Shown: piece by piece, positions 9,231-18,968 of the stretch
Layout of the letters: every line of letters begins with the position of its first letter
Numbering within the stretch: position 1 is the stretch's first letter
Assembly: GCF_023093535.1 (NCBI RefSeq)
Contig: NZ_CP095757.1
Location: 3,038,001 to 3,102,000 of the forward strand
DNA length: 64,000 bases
Direction: 5' to 3'
DNA from: Halovivax limisalsi
GTDB taxonomy: Archaea; Halobacteriota; Halobacteria; Halobacteriales; Natrialbaceae
Made by a program: the position numbers and the translations under genes
The notes under the pieces: model-generated
Database searches by the model: none
Seen by the model: the letters and a program-made list of their open reading frames with translations, nothing else
What the model was told of the DNA's origin: nothing

Positions 9231-9864
9231 CAGTTACTCCACGCTGAAGCGTGAGGATTCCGTTGGGATCGTGTGGTTTTGACGTGATCCGTTTCGTTGG
9301 TGGGAAGCACTCGCCGTCAAGGTCGAACAGATGCGACGGTCGACAGCCCACGAAGTGGCGGTGAGCATTCGTTACTGGCGTTCCCCGGGACGAACTGGAC
9401 GGAGATCAAATCCGACCTCCAAGACGATCCGGTCGCATGGAAGAGTTCGGCCGTCGAGAACGGACGAATCACCTCCTCGCGGTTCGATTCGGTGGCCCAA
9501 TCCTGAACCGCTTCCGACTCGATACGGCCGCGAAAGCGCTCTACCCCGAGCGGTTCGGTGACCAGCCGGCCTACGATGGTGGCGTTCGCCCTGAAATCTC
9601 GGACGGAGAGCATTGTTCGGCCGCCAGCGGTGCGCAAACGTAATCCCCGGGATGTAAATCAACGGACGCGTCTCAGGTTTCGCTGTCTATTGGTTGCGAA
9701 TTGTTCCGAAGATCGATGCTCCGAATCTGTTCCTAATTTAGATATGTTTCGATAATATTCACCGGAATTGTGTCGAATCCGCCACTGTGATTTTGTTTCA
9801 AAAGTCGAGATGGGTTAGATAGGAACGCTTTAACCCCTCCTCTGAGTAGCCGCGCCTGTCCACG
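9231..9864. other. Long intergenic region, no recognisable gene
   Basis: 634 bp. The first 40 bases hold an IS-end-like hairpin (separate entry). From 9300 to 9650 short open frames exist but none resembles a known protein. From 9650 to 9860 the DNA becomes clearly AT-rich and serves as the promoter region of the purine permease; a TATA-like GCTTTAACC lies near 9827. Confidence 0.5.
9240..9253 (+). repeat. Possible right-end remnant of an IS200/IS605 (IS1341-type) element
   Basis: CACGCTGAAGCGTG folds into a perfect 5-bp stem with a TGAA loop, followed by AGGATTCC. Haloarchaeal IS1341-type elements commonly end in very similar hairpins just after the tnpB-like gene. No tnpB reading frame precedes it here; the upstream gene is a methyltransferase. 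So at most a solo end is left. This rests on memory of the family's ends. Confidence 0.35.
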
Positions 9865-11340
9865 ATGTCAACAGGGTCGACGGACGGGGACGGACTCGGG
9901 GCGCGCATCGCCGACTACTTCGATTTCGCGGAGTACGGAACCAATCTCAAAACGGAGACCATCGCCGGCGTGACGACGTTCCTGGCGATGGCGTACATCA
10001 TCGTCGTGAACCCGTCGATCATCGCGCCGGCGATCATCGGGGAGTATCCCCCGATCGAACCGGGGACGACGACGACCATCAACGGGGAGATCTTCACCTA
10101 CGGCGAGGTGGTGCAGATGCTCACCGTCGTGACGATACTCGCGTCGGTGATCGCCATCCTCGTGATGGCGCTGTACGCCAACCGGCCGTTCGGCCTGGCG
10201 CCGGGGATGGGGCTGAACGCCTTCTTCACGTTCACCGTCGTCCTCTTGCTGGGCGTCCCGTGGCAGGTCGCGCTGGCCGCGGTGTTCGTCGAGGGGATCG
10301 TCTTCATCGTCCTCACTGCCGTCGGCGCCCGTCGGTACATCATCGAACTGTTCCCCGAACCCGTGAAGTTCGCCGTCGGTGCCGGGATCGGTGTCTTCCT
10401 CCTCTTCCTCGGATTCCAGGAGATACAGGTGGTCACCGGTGATCCCGAGACGCTCGTCACGCTCGGGAACGTCCTCGAATCGCCGGTCGCCGCGGCCGGC
10501 CTCGCCGGACTCCTCCTGACGCTCCTGCTGTACGCCCGGGGCGTCACCGGCTCGATCGTCATCGGGATCCTGCTGACCGCCGCCGGCGCCTGGCTCGCGA
10601 CCATCGCCGGATTCGTCGAGCGCGGGACGATCACGCCGAGCGAGGGAGACGTCGTGACGAGCGTCCAGTACGACTTCACGCCGCTGGTCTACGAATTCGT
10701 CGACGGACTCGGCATGATCACGGAAGACCCGCTCGTCTTCCTGCTGGTCGTGTTCACGTTCTTCTTCGTCGACTTCTTCGACACCGCCGGGACGCTCATC
10801 GGCGTCTCCCAGATCGGTGACTTCCTCGACGAGGACGGAAATCTGCCGGATATCGACGAGCCGCTAATGGCCGACGCCGTCGGCACGACCGCCGGCGCCG
10901 TGATGGGCACCTCGACGGTGACGACGTACATCGAGTCCTCGACCGGCGTCGAGGAAGGCGGGCGAACCGGCTTCACCGCGCTCGTCGTCGGCGTGCTGTT
11001 CGCCCTCTCGCTCGTCCTTGTCCCCGTCGTGACGGCGATTCCGACCTTCGCCACCTACATCGCGCTCGTCGTCGTCGGGATCATCATGCTCCAGGGCGTC
11101 GCCGACATCGACTGGCAGGACCCGTCGTGGGCGATCGCCGCGGGACTCACCATCACGATCATGCCGCTCACCGCGTCGATCGCGAACGGCCTCGCCGCCG
11201 GAATCATCAGCTACCCGTTCATCAAGCTCGCCACGGGCGAACGCCGGGACGTCTCGGCCGGGCAGTGGGTCCTCGCGGTCGCGTTCATCGTCTACTTCGC
11301 CGTCTACTTCAGCGTCCAGGCCGGGGACTTCGCCTTCTAA
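9865..11340 (+). CDS. NCS2-family purine (guanine/hypoxanthine-type) permease
   Basis: 491 aa, about 13-14 membrane segments. The N-terminal TTFLAMAYIIVVNP motif and the later GLNAFFTFTVV, VKFAVGAGIGVFLLFLG and FFVDFFDTAGTLIGV segments are those of the AzgA-like branch of the NCS2 superfamily, which imports adenine, guanine or hypoxanthine with protons. The last includes the conserved acidic residue of helix 8. Length is close to the usual 430-490. The ATG at 9865 follows an AT-rich promoter by about 35 bp. The glutaredoxin-like gene follows 83 bp later on the same strand and may be co-transcribed. Confidence 0.9.
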   Translation: MSTGSTDGDGLGARIADYFDFAEYGTNLKTETIAGVTTFLAMAYIIVVNPSIIAPAIIGEYPPIEPGTTTTINGEIFTYGEVVQMLTVVTILASVIAILVMALYANRPFGLAPGMGLNAFFTFTVVLLLGVPWQVALAAVFVEGIVFIVLTAVGARRYIIELFPEPVKFAVGAGIGVFLLFLGFQEIQVVTGDPETLVTLGNVLESPVAAAGLAGLLLTLLLYARGVTGSIVIGILLTAAGAWLATIAGFVERGTITPSEGDVVTSVQYDFTPLVYEFVDGLGMITEDPLVFLLVVFTFFFVDFFDTAGTLIGVSQIGDFLDEDGNLPDIDEPLMADAVGTTAGAVMGTSTVTTYIESSTGVEEGGRTGFTALVVGVLFALSLVLVPVVTAIPTFATYIALVVVGIIMLQGVADIDWQDPSWAIAAGLTITIMPLTASIANGLAAGIISYPFIKLATGERRDVSAGQWVLAVAFIVYFAVYFSVQAGDFAF

Positions 11341-11423
11341 CCGGCGACCGTCGATCCGGCGATTTCGACGATCGGGTCTCCCCGACCGACGCCCTCTTTC
11401 GCCTCCAGGACGTACGCGCCGCT

Positions 11424-11675
11424 ATGTCCGACATCACGTTCTACGAACTCCCGGGCTGTCCCTTCTGTGCGAACGTCCGCTCGAAACTCGACGAACTCGG
11501 GCTCGACTACGAGACGGTCGAAGTTCCTGCGGCCCACCACGAACGCACTCGCGTGCGGGACGTGAGCGGACAGACCGGCGTTCCGGTCATCACGGACGAG
11601 GCCCACGGCGTCGAGGGGATGGCCGAGAGCGACGAGATCGTCGCCTACCTGGAGGAGACGTACGAGAAGGCCTGA
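11424..11675 (+). CDS. Glutaredoxin-like / GST N-terminal domain protein
   Basis: 83 aa, a complete small thioredoxin fold. The redox motif CPFC lies at residues 12-15 after a TFYELPGC entry, the cis-Pro loop is TGVPVI, and the C-terminal helix starts ESDEIVAYLEE, as in GrxC or the N-terminal domain of glutathione transferases. It would reduce protein or small-thiol disulfides (gamma-glutamylcysteine is the main haloarchaeal thiol). The frame upstream of this ATG is Arg-rich read-through from the permease gene and was discarded. Confidence 0.82.
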   Translation: MSDITFYELPGCPFCANVRSKLDELGLDYETVEVPAAHHERTRVRDVSGQTGVPVITDEAHGVEGMAESDEIVAYLEETYEKA

Positions 11676-11694
11676 ACAGTACTCTCGCGGTTAT

Positions 11695-14601
11695 TCACCG
11701 GTACCAGCGATCGAGCACCCGTTCACGAAGAACGAGGAGCGACGGCAGTACCGTCAGGCTCGCGACGAACGCGAGGACGATACTCAACCCCGTCACGAGG
11801 CCGAACCGCTGGAGTGGCGGCGAGAGCGCCAGTGCGAGGACGCCGAAGCCGGCGGCGGTCGTCGCGGCGCTCCCGAGGAGGGCGCCGCCGGTGCCCTGTA
11901 CCGTCGCCCGGACCGACTCTTCAACGACGTCGTCCGACGACTGACCCGCCGATCGGTCCACGCCAGGTCGACGATCGGTCTCGTTCCGTCGGCGCGCACG
12001 TTCCTCGCTCCCCCGCACTGCCGCGTCCCGACGCGCCGCGACTTCCCAGACGAATCGCTCGCCCACGTGGATGCTGTAGTCGACCCCGAGTCCGATCGCC
12101 AGGCTCGTCATCACGACCGTCTCTGTGTTGAACGGGACGGACAGGAGCGCCATCGCGCCGAGGAGCGACGCGAGCGCGGCGACCACGGGGACGAGCGTGA
12201 GCACGCCGAGCGCGAGCGAGCGGTGGCGAACCCAGTAGAGGACGGTAAGCAAGACGAGCACGACGACGACCGTGACGGCGAACGCCCGGACGAACGTCTC
12301 GAGCAACGCGTCTTGCACAGCGGCCGTGACGACGGGGCCGCCGGTCGCGACGACCGAAATCGGCGAAGCGGCCGAGCCGGTCGCTCGGTCCCTCGACGCC
12401 GCGGACGAGTCGCCGGATTCGCGAGTGACTGGCACTCCGGTTTCCGACGACTCGGCGGCTGCGCGTTCGATCGCCGCCGCGAACGCCTCCGCGTCGGCGG
12501 TCACGGCCTGGACCGACGCGTCGCTGCGGACCGAGAGGGTGAGTCTGGCCGACTCGTACGATCCGTCGGCCGTTCGATGGAGGACCGACGACGCCCGCTC
12601 GGGAGCCGCCTCGAAGACGAGCGCGTAGAGCCCGGCGACGTCCGCGTCCGGCAGCCCGTCACCCTCCGTGTCCCGTTCGTGAAGGGCCGCTGCGACGGTT
12701 TCGTTTTCCGACGCGACGGACGCGACGAACGTGGAAGGACCTTCCATCGCCACCGATCCGTCCGCGCGGACGTCGATCGTCTCCGCCGAGCGGAGCGAAT
12801 CCGACGCGCTCGACCCGCCGTCGATACCAGCACCGCCACTGACGCCGGTGTCGCCACCGACCGCAGTTGCCGCGGATTCGATCCCGTCGAACAGCGCAGG
12901 ATCCGTCACGTTTCCGCGTATCAGGAACTGCACCTGCGAGCCCGAACGCCGGTCCTGAAAGTTGCTACTGAGATAAGCGACTTCCTCGCGAACGGTGTAG
13001 GTATCCGGCTCCAGCGGGTCCGGGAGCGACGCCGTCCACTCGGGTGGATCCTCGGGGAGGAAATCCGTGCGATCGAACTCGGTGTCGAGGTCAGTCGCCG
13101 CTGTGGCCCCGAACGCGGCGACGAGGACGGCGAGGACGACGACGGCGACGGGGGCCCTCCGAGCGAGTACGCTCACCGCGGAGAGAGCGCGGTCGCCGGC
13201 GGATCCGTCCGTCCCGAGCGGCGGCTGCCGTCGAGAGCGACCGAATCGGCGCTCGAGTAGGTCGTCGACGGTCACCTTCAGCGCGGGCAGGAAGACGCCG
13301 AACGCGACGAACGTCGCGACGATGCCCGCCGCGCTCAAAATCGCGAAGTGCTCGATCGCCGGCAACGGGCTGAGCGCGTTCGCGAGGAAGCCGACCCCGG
13401 TCGAGATCGTCGCCGCCACCAGCGCGAGGACCACCCCCGTGAGACCGATTCGCATCCCGTTCGCGGGCGACTCGCGACCGTCGTCGGTCCGCTCGTCCGT
13501 GGTGCGTTCCAGCGAGCCCGACCTGGCCTCCCGATAGCGCATCACCACGTGCAGGGAGTAATCGATCGAGAGCCCGACGAGCAAGAACGGGATCGCGACG
13601 AGCATCGAGCCGCCGGGAATCGCGAGCCACCCCTGGATCCCCGCGAACCAGCAAAGCACGATCACGATCCCGACCAGCGAGAGCACCACGTCGACGAGGT
13701 CGCGATAGGCGACCGCGAGGATAGCGAGGACGAGAGCCAGCGCGACGGGCGTGATGATCGCGAAGCTGTCCCCGACGGCGTTCGCGCTGGCGGCGTCGAC
13801 GATGCCGGCCCCGAAAACGAAGCCGCCCGCGAACCGCTCCTCGAACGCAGACTCGATCTCGAACTGGGCGTCGTGAGCCAGCGCCTCGCCGTCGGCGCCG
13901 GTCGCGTCGGTGTGAAACGCGAACGTAATCCGCGACTCCGACCTGGTCGATCCGGGCTCGTACGACGTCGGGAGGAAGGCGTACGGATCGCCGATCGCGT
14001 TCCCGGCCGAGTCCGACGCGTTTCCGCTCGATACGGGGTCGTTCCCCGTTGATCCGGAGTCATTCCCGGTCGGCGCGTCGGAGGCGAGGACGTCCGCGAG
14101 GAGGGATTCGACGGCCGCCGGCGACCGCCGTTCGAGCGCCCGAATCTGTTGGTCGAGCGTCGGCGTCCGACCGGCTGCGTCGACCTCACCGGAACCGCCG
14201 CCACCGGAGCGATCCTCCATCGCGGCGGCGGTGGCGACGACGTTCTCGATGCCCTGGAACCGCCGATCGGTGAGCGTCTCGTTCACCGTCGGCCGCTCGG
14301 AGAGCTCGCGCTGCAGCCGCAGACTCTCGAGTAGCGAATCCCGCGTCAACACGTCACCGTCGTCCGATCGAACCACGAGTTGCGTGACGATCGCGTTCTC
14401 GGACCGGTACGTCGCGTCGATCCGGTCGAGCGCCGCGGTCGACTCCGTCTCGACGGCGAACTCGTCGGCGTCGCCCGCGGGCTCCGCACCGAACACTGCT
14501 CCAGCACCGATCGCCGCCGTACAGAGCAACACGGTCACCAGGACGAGAAGACGGTTCTCGACGATCCAGGCCGCGTACCGAGCCGATCGCGAGCCGGTCA
14601 T
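11695..14601 (-). CDS. RND/MMPL-family transporter with sterol-sensing-like repeats
   Basis: 968 aa with the RND layout: one N-terminal helix, a large extracytoplasmic domain (about residues 40-290), five or six helices, then the same arrangement repeated (second outer domain about 500-740). The conserved charged motif at the start of each second helix is GLSIDYSLHV in the first half and GLGVDYSIHV in the second; the Asp is the proton-relay residue. Haloarchaeal members are proposed lipid or hydrophobic-compound exporters, by analogy with MmpL/HpnN. ATG at 14601 is used; a GTG three codons upstream is possible. It converges on the glutaredoxin-like gene with a 19-bp gap. Confidence 0.88.
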   Translation of the reverse strand: MTGSRSARYAAWIVENRLLVLVTVLLCTAAIGAGAVFGAEPAGDADEFAVETESTAALDRIDATYRSENAIVTQLVVRSDDGDVLTRDSLLESLRLQRELSERPTVNETLTDRRFQGIENVVATAAAMEDRSGGGGSGEVDAAGRTPTLDQQIRALERRSPAAVESLLADVLASDAPTGNDSGSTGNDPVSSGNASDSAGNAIGDPYAFLPTSYEPGSTRSESRITFAFHTDATGADGEALAHDAQFEIESAFEERFAGGFVFGAGIVDAASANAVGDSFAIITPVALALVLAILAVAYRDLVDVVLSLVGIVIVLCWFAGIQGWLAIPGGSMLVAIPFLLVGLSIDYSLHVVMRYREARSGSLERTTDERTDDGRESPANGMRIGLTGVVLALVAATISTGVGFLANALSPLPAIEHFAILSAAGIVATFVAFGVFLPALKVTVDDLLERRFGRSRRQPPLGTDGSAGDRALSAVSVLARRAPVAVVVLAVLVAAFGATAATDLDTEFDRTDFLPEDPPEWTASLPDPLEPDTYTVREEVAYLSSNFQDRRSGSQVQFLIRGNVTDPALFDGIESAATAVGGDTGVSGGAGIDGGSSASDSLRSAETIDVRADGSVAMEGPSTFVASVASENETVAAALHERDTEGDGLPDADVAGLYALVFEAAPERASSVLHRTADGSYESARLTLSVRSDASVQAVTADAEAFAAAIERAAAESSETGVPVTRESGDSSAASRDRATGSAASPISVVATGGPVVTAAVQDALLETFVRAFAVTVVVVLVLLTVLYWVRHRSLALGVLTLVPVVAALASLLGAMALLSVPFNTETVVMTSLAIGLGVDYSIHVGERFVWEVAARRDAAVRGSEERARRRNETDRRPGVDRSAGQSSDDVVEESVRATVQGTGGALLGSAATTAAGFGVLALALSPPLQRFGLVTGLSIVLAFVASLTVLPSLLVLRERVLDRWYR

Positions 14602-14888
14602 CCGAACCACCAGCGGCGACCTTCGCCCGCCCGTCCTCGTCGATCACACCAGGTCGTCCGGGTGAGCCACCCCCCGCAGCCCTCCGTTCGCGCCGTCGTC
14701 CGACGACGCAAACCGATGATCCGCCGCGGTCTGTCGCGCCCAGCGCGATACGGCTGCCTTCGATCGCTCGAATTGATCTGCCGGAATTGGCTGATAGGGT
14801 CTCCCATCACGTCAGTCTCGGTGATAGTCGGATAAGGCTCGTCGGAGGTGTCCAACCGAATGGGAAAACCGGTTTCGACCGGGCCAGG

Positions 14889-15158
14889 TTAGCGCCAGTA
14901 GAGTGCGTAACTGATGACGACGAAGCCGGCCCCAATAAAGAGGCTCTCGATCAGTAGTCCGGCGGTGAGGCCGATGCCGACTGCGTGGTGGAGGACGCCG
15001 ACGAGCGCCGTCCCGAGTGTAATGATCAGGAGGCCGACGGCGAAGAACTGGAGGCCGTCTATCCCGGTCCGTCGGTAGGCGCGATAGGCCAGGAGCGAAA
15101 CGGCACTCCCGAGGACGAGGAGGCCGATTTTCACGACGACGAGTACGGTTTCTAGCAT
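14889..15158 (-). CDS. Small three-helix membrane protein
   Basis: 89 aa, almost entirely three hydrophobic segments (VVKIGLLVLGSAVSLLAY; FFAVGLLIITLGTALVGVL; GLTAGLLIESLFIGAGFVV) with an RAYRRTG loop on one side. I recognise the pattern of a conserved haloarchaeal small membrane protein that sits beside a winged-helix regulator, but no biochemical function is known. It starts 2 bp after the stop of the regulator gene, so the two are one operon. The membrane protein may be a partner or sensor for the regulator. Confidence 0.7.
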   Translation of the reverse strand: MLETVLVVVKIGLLVLGSAVSLLAYRAYRRTGIDGLQFFAVGLLIITLGTALVGVLHHAVGIGLTAGLLIESLFIGAGFVVISYALYWR

Positions 15159-15160
15159 CG

Positions 15161-15583
15161 TTATCCCTCCCGCGACCGATCCTCGTCGGTCGAACGATCC
15201 CGGTTCGATTCCGATTTCATGCCCGCCCAGAACGCGGCCATCCGATCGGTCGCTTCGGCGGGCGGGCGCCGTACCTCCAGTTCGAACTCGTCGTCGTCAT
15301 CGATCTCGATGGTGATGCCGGTGACGTCGCGCTCGTAGAGGGTCGCGTTCGGTCCGTCGCGGCGAATCTCCGTGTATTCCCGGACGAGATCCGCCTCCCT
15401 GAGACCGTCCAGCTTCCGGTAGAGGGTCGACCGTGGGAGTTCGGTCTCAGCCCGAAGGTCGGCGGCGGATTTCGGGCTGTCGAGCAGGGCGAGCAGTCGT
15501 CGGGAGTCGCGGTCCTCGAGGCTCGCGAGGACGGCCTCCAGCGACGGCTCCCCGTCGGCGTCGTCTCCTGGGTCGCGCGTCAT
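15161..15583 (-). CDS. Winged-helix (ArsR/TrmB-like) transcriptional regulator
   Basis: 140 aa. Residues about 15-85 form a winged HTH: LEDRDSRRLLALLDSPKSAADL, then the recognition helix LPRSTLYRKLDGL, then a wing. The C-terminal part has a strongly acidic beta stretch (TIEIDDDDEFELEV). I chose ATG at 15583; ATG at 15658 is also in frame and would add 25 residues. It lies first in an operon with a three-helix membrane protein, a common haloarchaeal arrangement. Target genes are unknown; autoregulation is plausible. Confidence 0.75.
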   Translation of the reverse strand: MTRDPGDDADGEPSLEAVLASLEDRDSRRLLALLDSPKSAADLRAETELPRSTLYRKLDGLREADLVREYTEIRRDGPNATLYERDVTGITIEIDDDDEFELEVRRPPAEATDRMAAFWAGMKSESNRDRSTDEDRSREG

Positions 15584-16210
15584 CCGTCGGGAGGGATCAC
15601 GATGGCGTGAAGTACCCGGCACGGGCCAGCGGTCCCAGCCGGTCGGTGTTTCTGTCATGTGCGTCGTCACCGGTCGGTCGCCTGTCCGCGATATCGAACC
15701 CGTCCGGGTTGGGTCCATCGATGTCGATCGGCGGGGACGCGGTCGAGTCACGATTCGGCGGTGCGCTCACACGATCGGTGCACGCTCGACCGATGGGGAA
15801 CGGGGCCTAAAGCGACCCCGTCCAATCCCAATTCGCTGGACAACCTGCCCGCGCGATCGGGATCGCGCCCTCGGGTCCGTCGAAGCGCCAACAGAGGCAA
15901 AACGGTGTCCGCTCGAGCCCCTCGTAGAGGTCGTCCGAGAGCTACGTCAATCCGGTGTCGCAGGCGACGGTGACGACCGTCTCGTCCGGGCGCATCGACG
16001 GTAACTCGACTATCGGCGTGTCGCCAATGGCCGCTAGCGTGGTCCTCGTCGGCTCGGCGTCCGTTCGGGACGGGTCCTGGAATCGACTCATGCCGGTCGC
16101 GTAATCGGCCGCTACCCCGAACGTCTCGACTCGTCCTGGTAACAGCTACAAAGACAGTCGCCGCGGGGGTCGAACGAGATTGGCGAAAACGCAGGAGTCA
16201 GTCCCGTCCC
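15584..16210. other. Intergenic region holding a decayed gene
   Basis: 627 bp between two leftward genes. Open frames are short and Arg/Ser-rich. The only recognisable content is the cysteine-synthase remnant at 15905-16091. The sequence from 15584 to 15900 shows nothing I can name. Confidence 0.5.
15905..16091 (-). pseudogene. Remnant of a cysteine synthase-family gene, internally deleted and interrupted
   Basis: Read leftward from ATG 16091, the frame gives a 49-residue product ending at TAG 15942-15944. Its middle reads LAAIGDTPIVELPS, like the N-terminal IGNTPLVRL signature of PLP-dependent cysteine synthases (CysK/CysM). It then runs straight into DETVVTVACDTGLT, like the family's C-terminal end. 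After the stop the same frame continues LSDDLYEGLE, as expected for that C-terminus, with the stop where a Tyr is usual. So about 250 central residues, including the PLP lysine, are missing. This is inference from remembered family motifs; an alignment would settle it. Confidence 0.55.
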
Positions 16211-17179
16211 TCAGGCCGCTTCTTCGCGATCGGCGCGTTCACGAATGAGCGAGCGCAGTTCCGCGGCGTCCCCGACGGCCTCCAGTTCCTCGTGTTCGAC
16301 GAGGGCCGTGCCGTCGACCGACTCTTGCTTGGCGCGTTCGACGACGTAGACGGAGCGCGTTCCGGCGACGTGGCCGATCGAGGACATGATCTTCGCGCGC
16401 TTTTCGGCCGCCTTCGTAAAGGCGGAGTGGCCGGTCAGGACCGGCTCGTCGTCGTCCCCTTCGTCAGTACTGACCGCCTTGAACGGCGATCGGTTCGTCG
16501 GGTGGACGGTGAAGCCGGTTCGGACCAGCGTCGCGACGACGTCTTCGTCGTCCGGGTCAGCCGCAGGATCCTCCGGCGTCGGTTCGGCGTCGTGGACGTC
16601 GTCGGCGCCGTCGAGGACGTCCACCGGGCTGGTCAGCTCGTCCTCGAACAGCTCTTCGAGCGCCATCGCCACCTCGACGGAGGCGTTCATCCCGTCCTCG
16701 TACTTCGAGACCGTCCGGCGGGAGACGCCCAATTCCGAGGCCAGCCGACCGAGACTCCAGTCGCGCTTCTCGCGCTCGTCGGCCAGCAGATCGCCGTCGA
16801 TGTTGACGTAGAGACCGCCCGGAGCCGCGTAGATCAACGGCGGGACGTTCTCGATGAAGAGGTTGTACGCCGTGTCCGGGCTGAATACGGGCACGCCGTG
16901 ACGGAAGTAGACCACGTCGGGTTTGAGATCCTCGTCGCGACTGCGAAGGCCGATCACGAGCGGCGTTGCCTGTAGATGGGTCCCCAGGCGGCGCATCTCG
17001 TGGCCGGTCGCCTCGTTGAACGCGTCGATGTTACCGAGGATCTTCACGAGGATGACGTTCGACCCCCGGCGGGCCGCCACGTCGAAGCTCTTCGGTCGAA
17101 TCGCACACCGGTCACTCACCACGAAGCCTGCGTCTTCGAGCATCGCAGTGACGTTTCCCACCAGTGCGGACCGAGACAT
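16211..17179 (-). CDS. Archaeal HTH-type transcriptional regulator (MF_00584-like)
   Basis: 322 aa. The N-terminal 130 residues form an archaea-specific domain ([42 protein letters not shown]). A Cro/CI-type HTH lies near residues 125-180 with [23 protein letters not shown], and a C-terminal domain follows an acidic linker. This architecture matches the conserved putative HTH regulator found in most archaea. Its target is not established. It is divergent from tiaS across 364 bp that contain a 21-bp palindrome array. The frame is open far upstream through that array, but ATG 17179 gives the usual length. Confidence 0.85.
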   Translation of the reverse strand: MSRSALVGNVTAMLEDAGFVVSDRCAIRPKSFDVAARRGSNVILVKILGNIDAFNEATGHEMRRLGTHLQATPLVIGLRSRDEDLKPDVVYFRHGVPVFSPDTAYNLFIENVPPLIYAAPGGLYVNIDGDLLADEREKRDWSLGRLASELGVSRRTVSKYEDGMNASVEVAMALEELFEDELTSPVDVLDGADDVHDAEPTPEDPAADPDDEDVVATLVRTGFTVHPTNRSPFKAVSTDEGDDDEPVLTGHSAFTKAAEKRAKIMSSIGHVAGTRSVYVVERAKQESVDGTALVEHEELEAVGDAAELRSLIRERADREEAA

Positions 17180-17543
17180 ACACGGGCCTAGCCATTCATC
17201 GGATAAATGCTTTTCCCCCCGGTACGCAACGCCTTCTGGTGGTTCACGGATTCGAGACGCCGACGAGAGACAGTCCGCTCGGTGCGACCGTTCGGTGACG
17301 AAGAACTCGCTACCGGTCGAACCATCGGCCTGGAGATCCACGTGACCGCCCGGGTGACGTGCACGGCTGTCCGGGTGACGTGCACGGCTGTCCGGGTGAC
17401 GTGCACGGCCGTCCGGATGATGTGCACGGCCGCCCGGGAGGTGTGCACGACCGCCCGAGGCGAGGTCGACCCCCGATGCGAAGTTGGCCGTCGACGCGAG
17501 TTTCGACCGAAACGCGTACCCTCTGACGCTCCCAACTCCGACC
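17180..17543. other. Divergent intergenic region with repeat array
   Basis: 364 bp between the HTH regulator and tiaS. The first 40 bp (ATCGGATAAATGC, on the regulator side) are AT-richer and probably contain that gene's promoter. The centre holds a 21-bp repeat array. No gene is supported, although frames stay open on both strands because the period is a multiple of three. Confidence 0.6.
17348..17460. repeat. 21-bp tandem array of CGTGCACG palindromes, five copies
   Basis: Units start at 17348, 17369, 17390, 17411 and 17432, with a partial sixth at 17453. The consensus is GYCCGGGTGACGTGCACGGCY. Each unit carries the palindrome GTGCAC; in the first three it is flanked to CGTGCACG. Palindrome centres are exactly 21 bp apart, two helical turns, so they face the same side of DNA. 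Copies four and five are more diverged. The location between divergent genes suggests an operator array, perhaps for the adjacent HTH regulator; this is inference. Confidence 0.85.
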
Positions 17544-18860
17544 ATGACCATCGTCGGGCTCGACGACACGGATTCCCGCGAGAACGGGATGTGTACCACG
17601 TACGTGGGCGCCCGACTCGCCGAGCGGCTCCGGGACGTCGGAACGGTCGACCGCCTCCTGCTCGTCAGGCTCAATCCGGCCGTCGAGTACAAGACGCGGG
17701 GCAACGCCGCGGTCGCCGTCCAGACGTCCGTCGAGCCCGAACGCGCGTTCGAGCTCGCCGCGGAACTGATCGACTCGCTCGCGCTCGCGTCGGAGCCGAA
17801 CACGAACCCCGGCGTCGTCGTCGCCCCGCACCGCGTGCACCCGGACGGCGTCGAGACGGACGGGACCGGACCAGCGGCCGACCGATCGATCCCGGACGAC
17901 GTGAGCGCCTGGACCGTGCAGGCGATCCGAGGCCACTGTACGATCGCCGACGCCGAGCGACGGATCGAGTCGGCGGGCTACCGACAGGACGCGAGGGGAA
18001 ACGGCCGCGGGCGCATCGGCGCGCTCGCCGCCGTCGGAGCACAGGCCACCCTCGCCGAGTGGACGTACGAGCGCATCGCCTACCGGACAAAATCGCGCCG
18101 GGGGACCGATCGGTCGGTCGACGCGGAGTCCGTGTTCGACGCCGCGAACGCGGCGTACCCGACCGTCTGGGACACCGTCGACCGCGGCAGCGGCGAACTG
18201 GTGTGCGTCCCGCGAACGCCCGGCCCGGTCCTGGTCGGGATTCGCGGGGACGATCCCGCCGCGGTCGATCGGGTTCTCGACCGCATCGAGGCCGAGCCGG
18301 TCGCGGCGAGCGAGCGGTTCCTGACGAACCAGGGGACCGACGTCCACCTCCGCGAGGGGCGACTCGGGGCGCTCGAAGACGGCCGCGCCTATCGCGTCGA
18401 CGGCGTCGTCGACGGCGACCCGGAGACGCGCCGCGGCGGGCACGTCTTCGTTCCGATCGTCGACCAGCACGGCGAGAATCGAACCGAGTGCGCGGCGTTC
18501 GAACCGACGAAGCGATTCCGCGACCGGGTGCGGGCGCTCCGGCCCGGCGACCGCGTCACCGTCTGCGGCGAGCGATCGCGGGGGACGATCAAGCTGGAGA
18601 AGTTCGCCGTTCGCGAACTCGAATCCCGCGAGCTGGTGACCCCGACGTGTCCGTCCTGCGATCGGACAATGGAGAGCGCCGGCCGCGACCAGGGCTATCG
18701 CTGTCGCGACTGCGGGACGAGCGCCGACGGACGCGAGCGGGTCCCGATCGACCGGGCGCTCGAGTCCGGCTGGTACGAAGTGCCCCCGCGCGCCAGGCGA
18801 CACGTCGCCAAACCGCTCGTCCGCGGCGGGTTCGACGGTCCCACGCATCCCGAACGGTGA
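17544..18860 (+). CDS. tiaS: tRNA(Ile2) 2-agmatinylcytidine synthetase
   Basis: 438 aa. TiaS attaches agmatine to C34 of tRNA-Ile2 so that it reads AUA in archaea. The N-terminus [20 protein letters not shown] is the family's kinase-like signature (GLDDTDS). A ferredoxin-like and a central domain follow. An OB-fold lies near residues 285-365, and a C-terminal zinc ribbon has the pattern CPSC-x12-CRDC near residues 370-390. Length is normal. ATG 17544 begins exactly at the family N-terminus. The Sm-like and small genes that follow run in the opposite direction. Confidence 0.93.
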   Translation: MTIVGLDDTDSRENGMCTTYVGARLAERLRDVGTVDRLLLVRLNPAVEYKTRGNAAVAVQTSVEPERAFELAAELIDSLALASEPNTNPGVVVAPHRVHPDGVETDGTGPAADRSIPDDVSAWTVQAIRGHCTIADAERRIESAGYRQDARGNGRGRIGALAAVGAQATLAEWTYERIAYRTKSRRGTDRSVDAESVFDAANAAYPTVWDTVDRGSGELVCVPRTPGPVLVGIRGDDPAAVDRVLDRIEAEPVAASERFLTNQGTDVHLREGRLGALEDGRAYRVDGVVDGDPETRRGGHVFVPIVDQHGENRTECAAFEPTKRFRDRVRALRPGDRVTVCGERSRGTIKLEKFAVRELESRELVTPTCPSCDRTMESAGRDQGYRCRDCGTSADGRERVPIDRALESGWYEVPPRARRHVAKPLVRGGFDGPTHPER

Positions 18861-18968
18861 CCGGGCGATCCGTCGGCGCGGCTGATCCGGTCACCGGGGC
18901 CGACTCGCGATGGTCGATCGAGCGTCCCGGTCGCCGTCCGAACCGGTCGGTTCGGGAGCCGATCCAGT

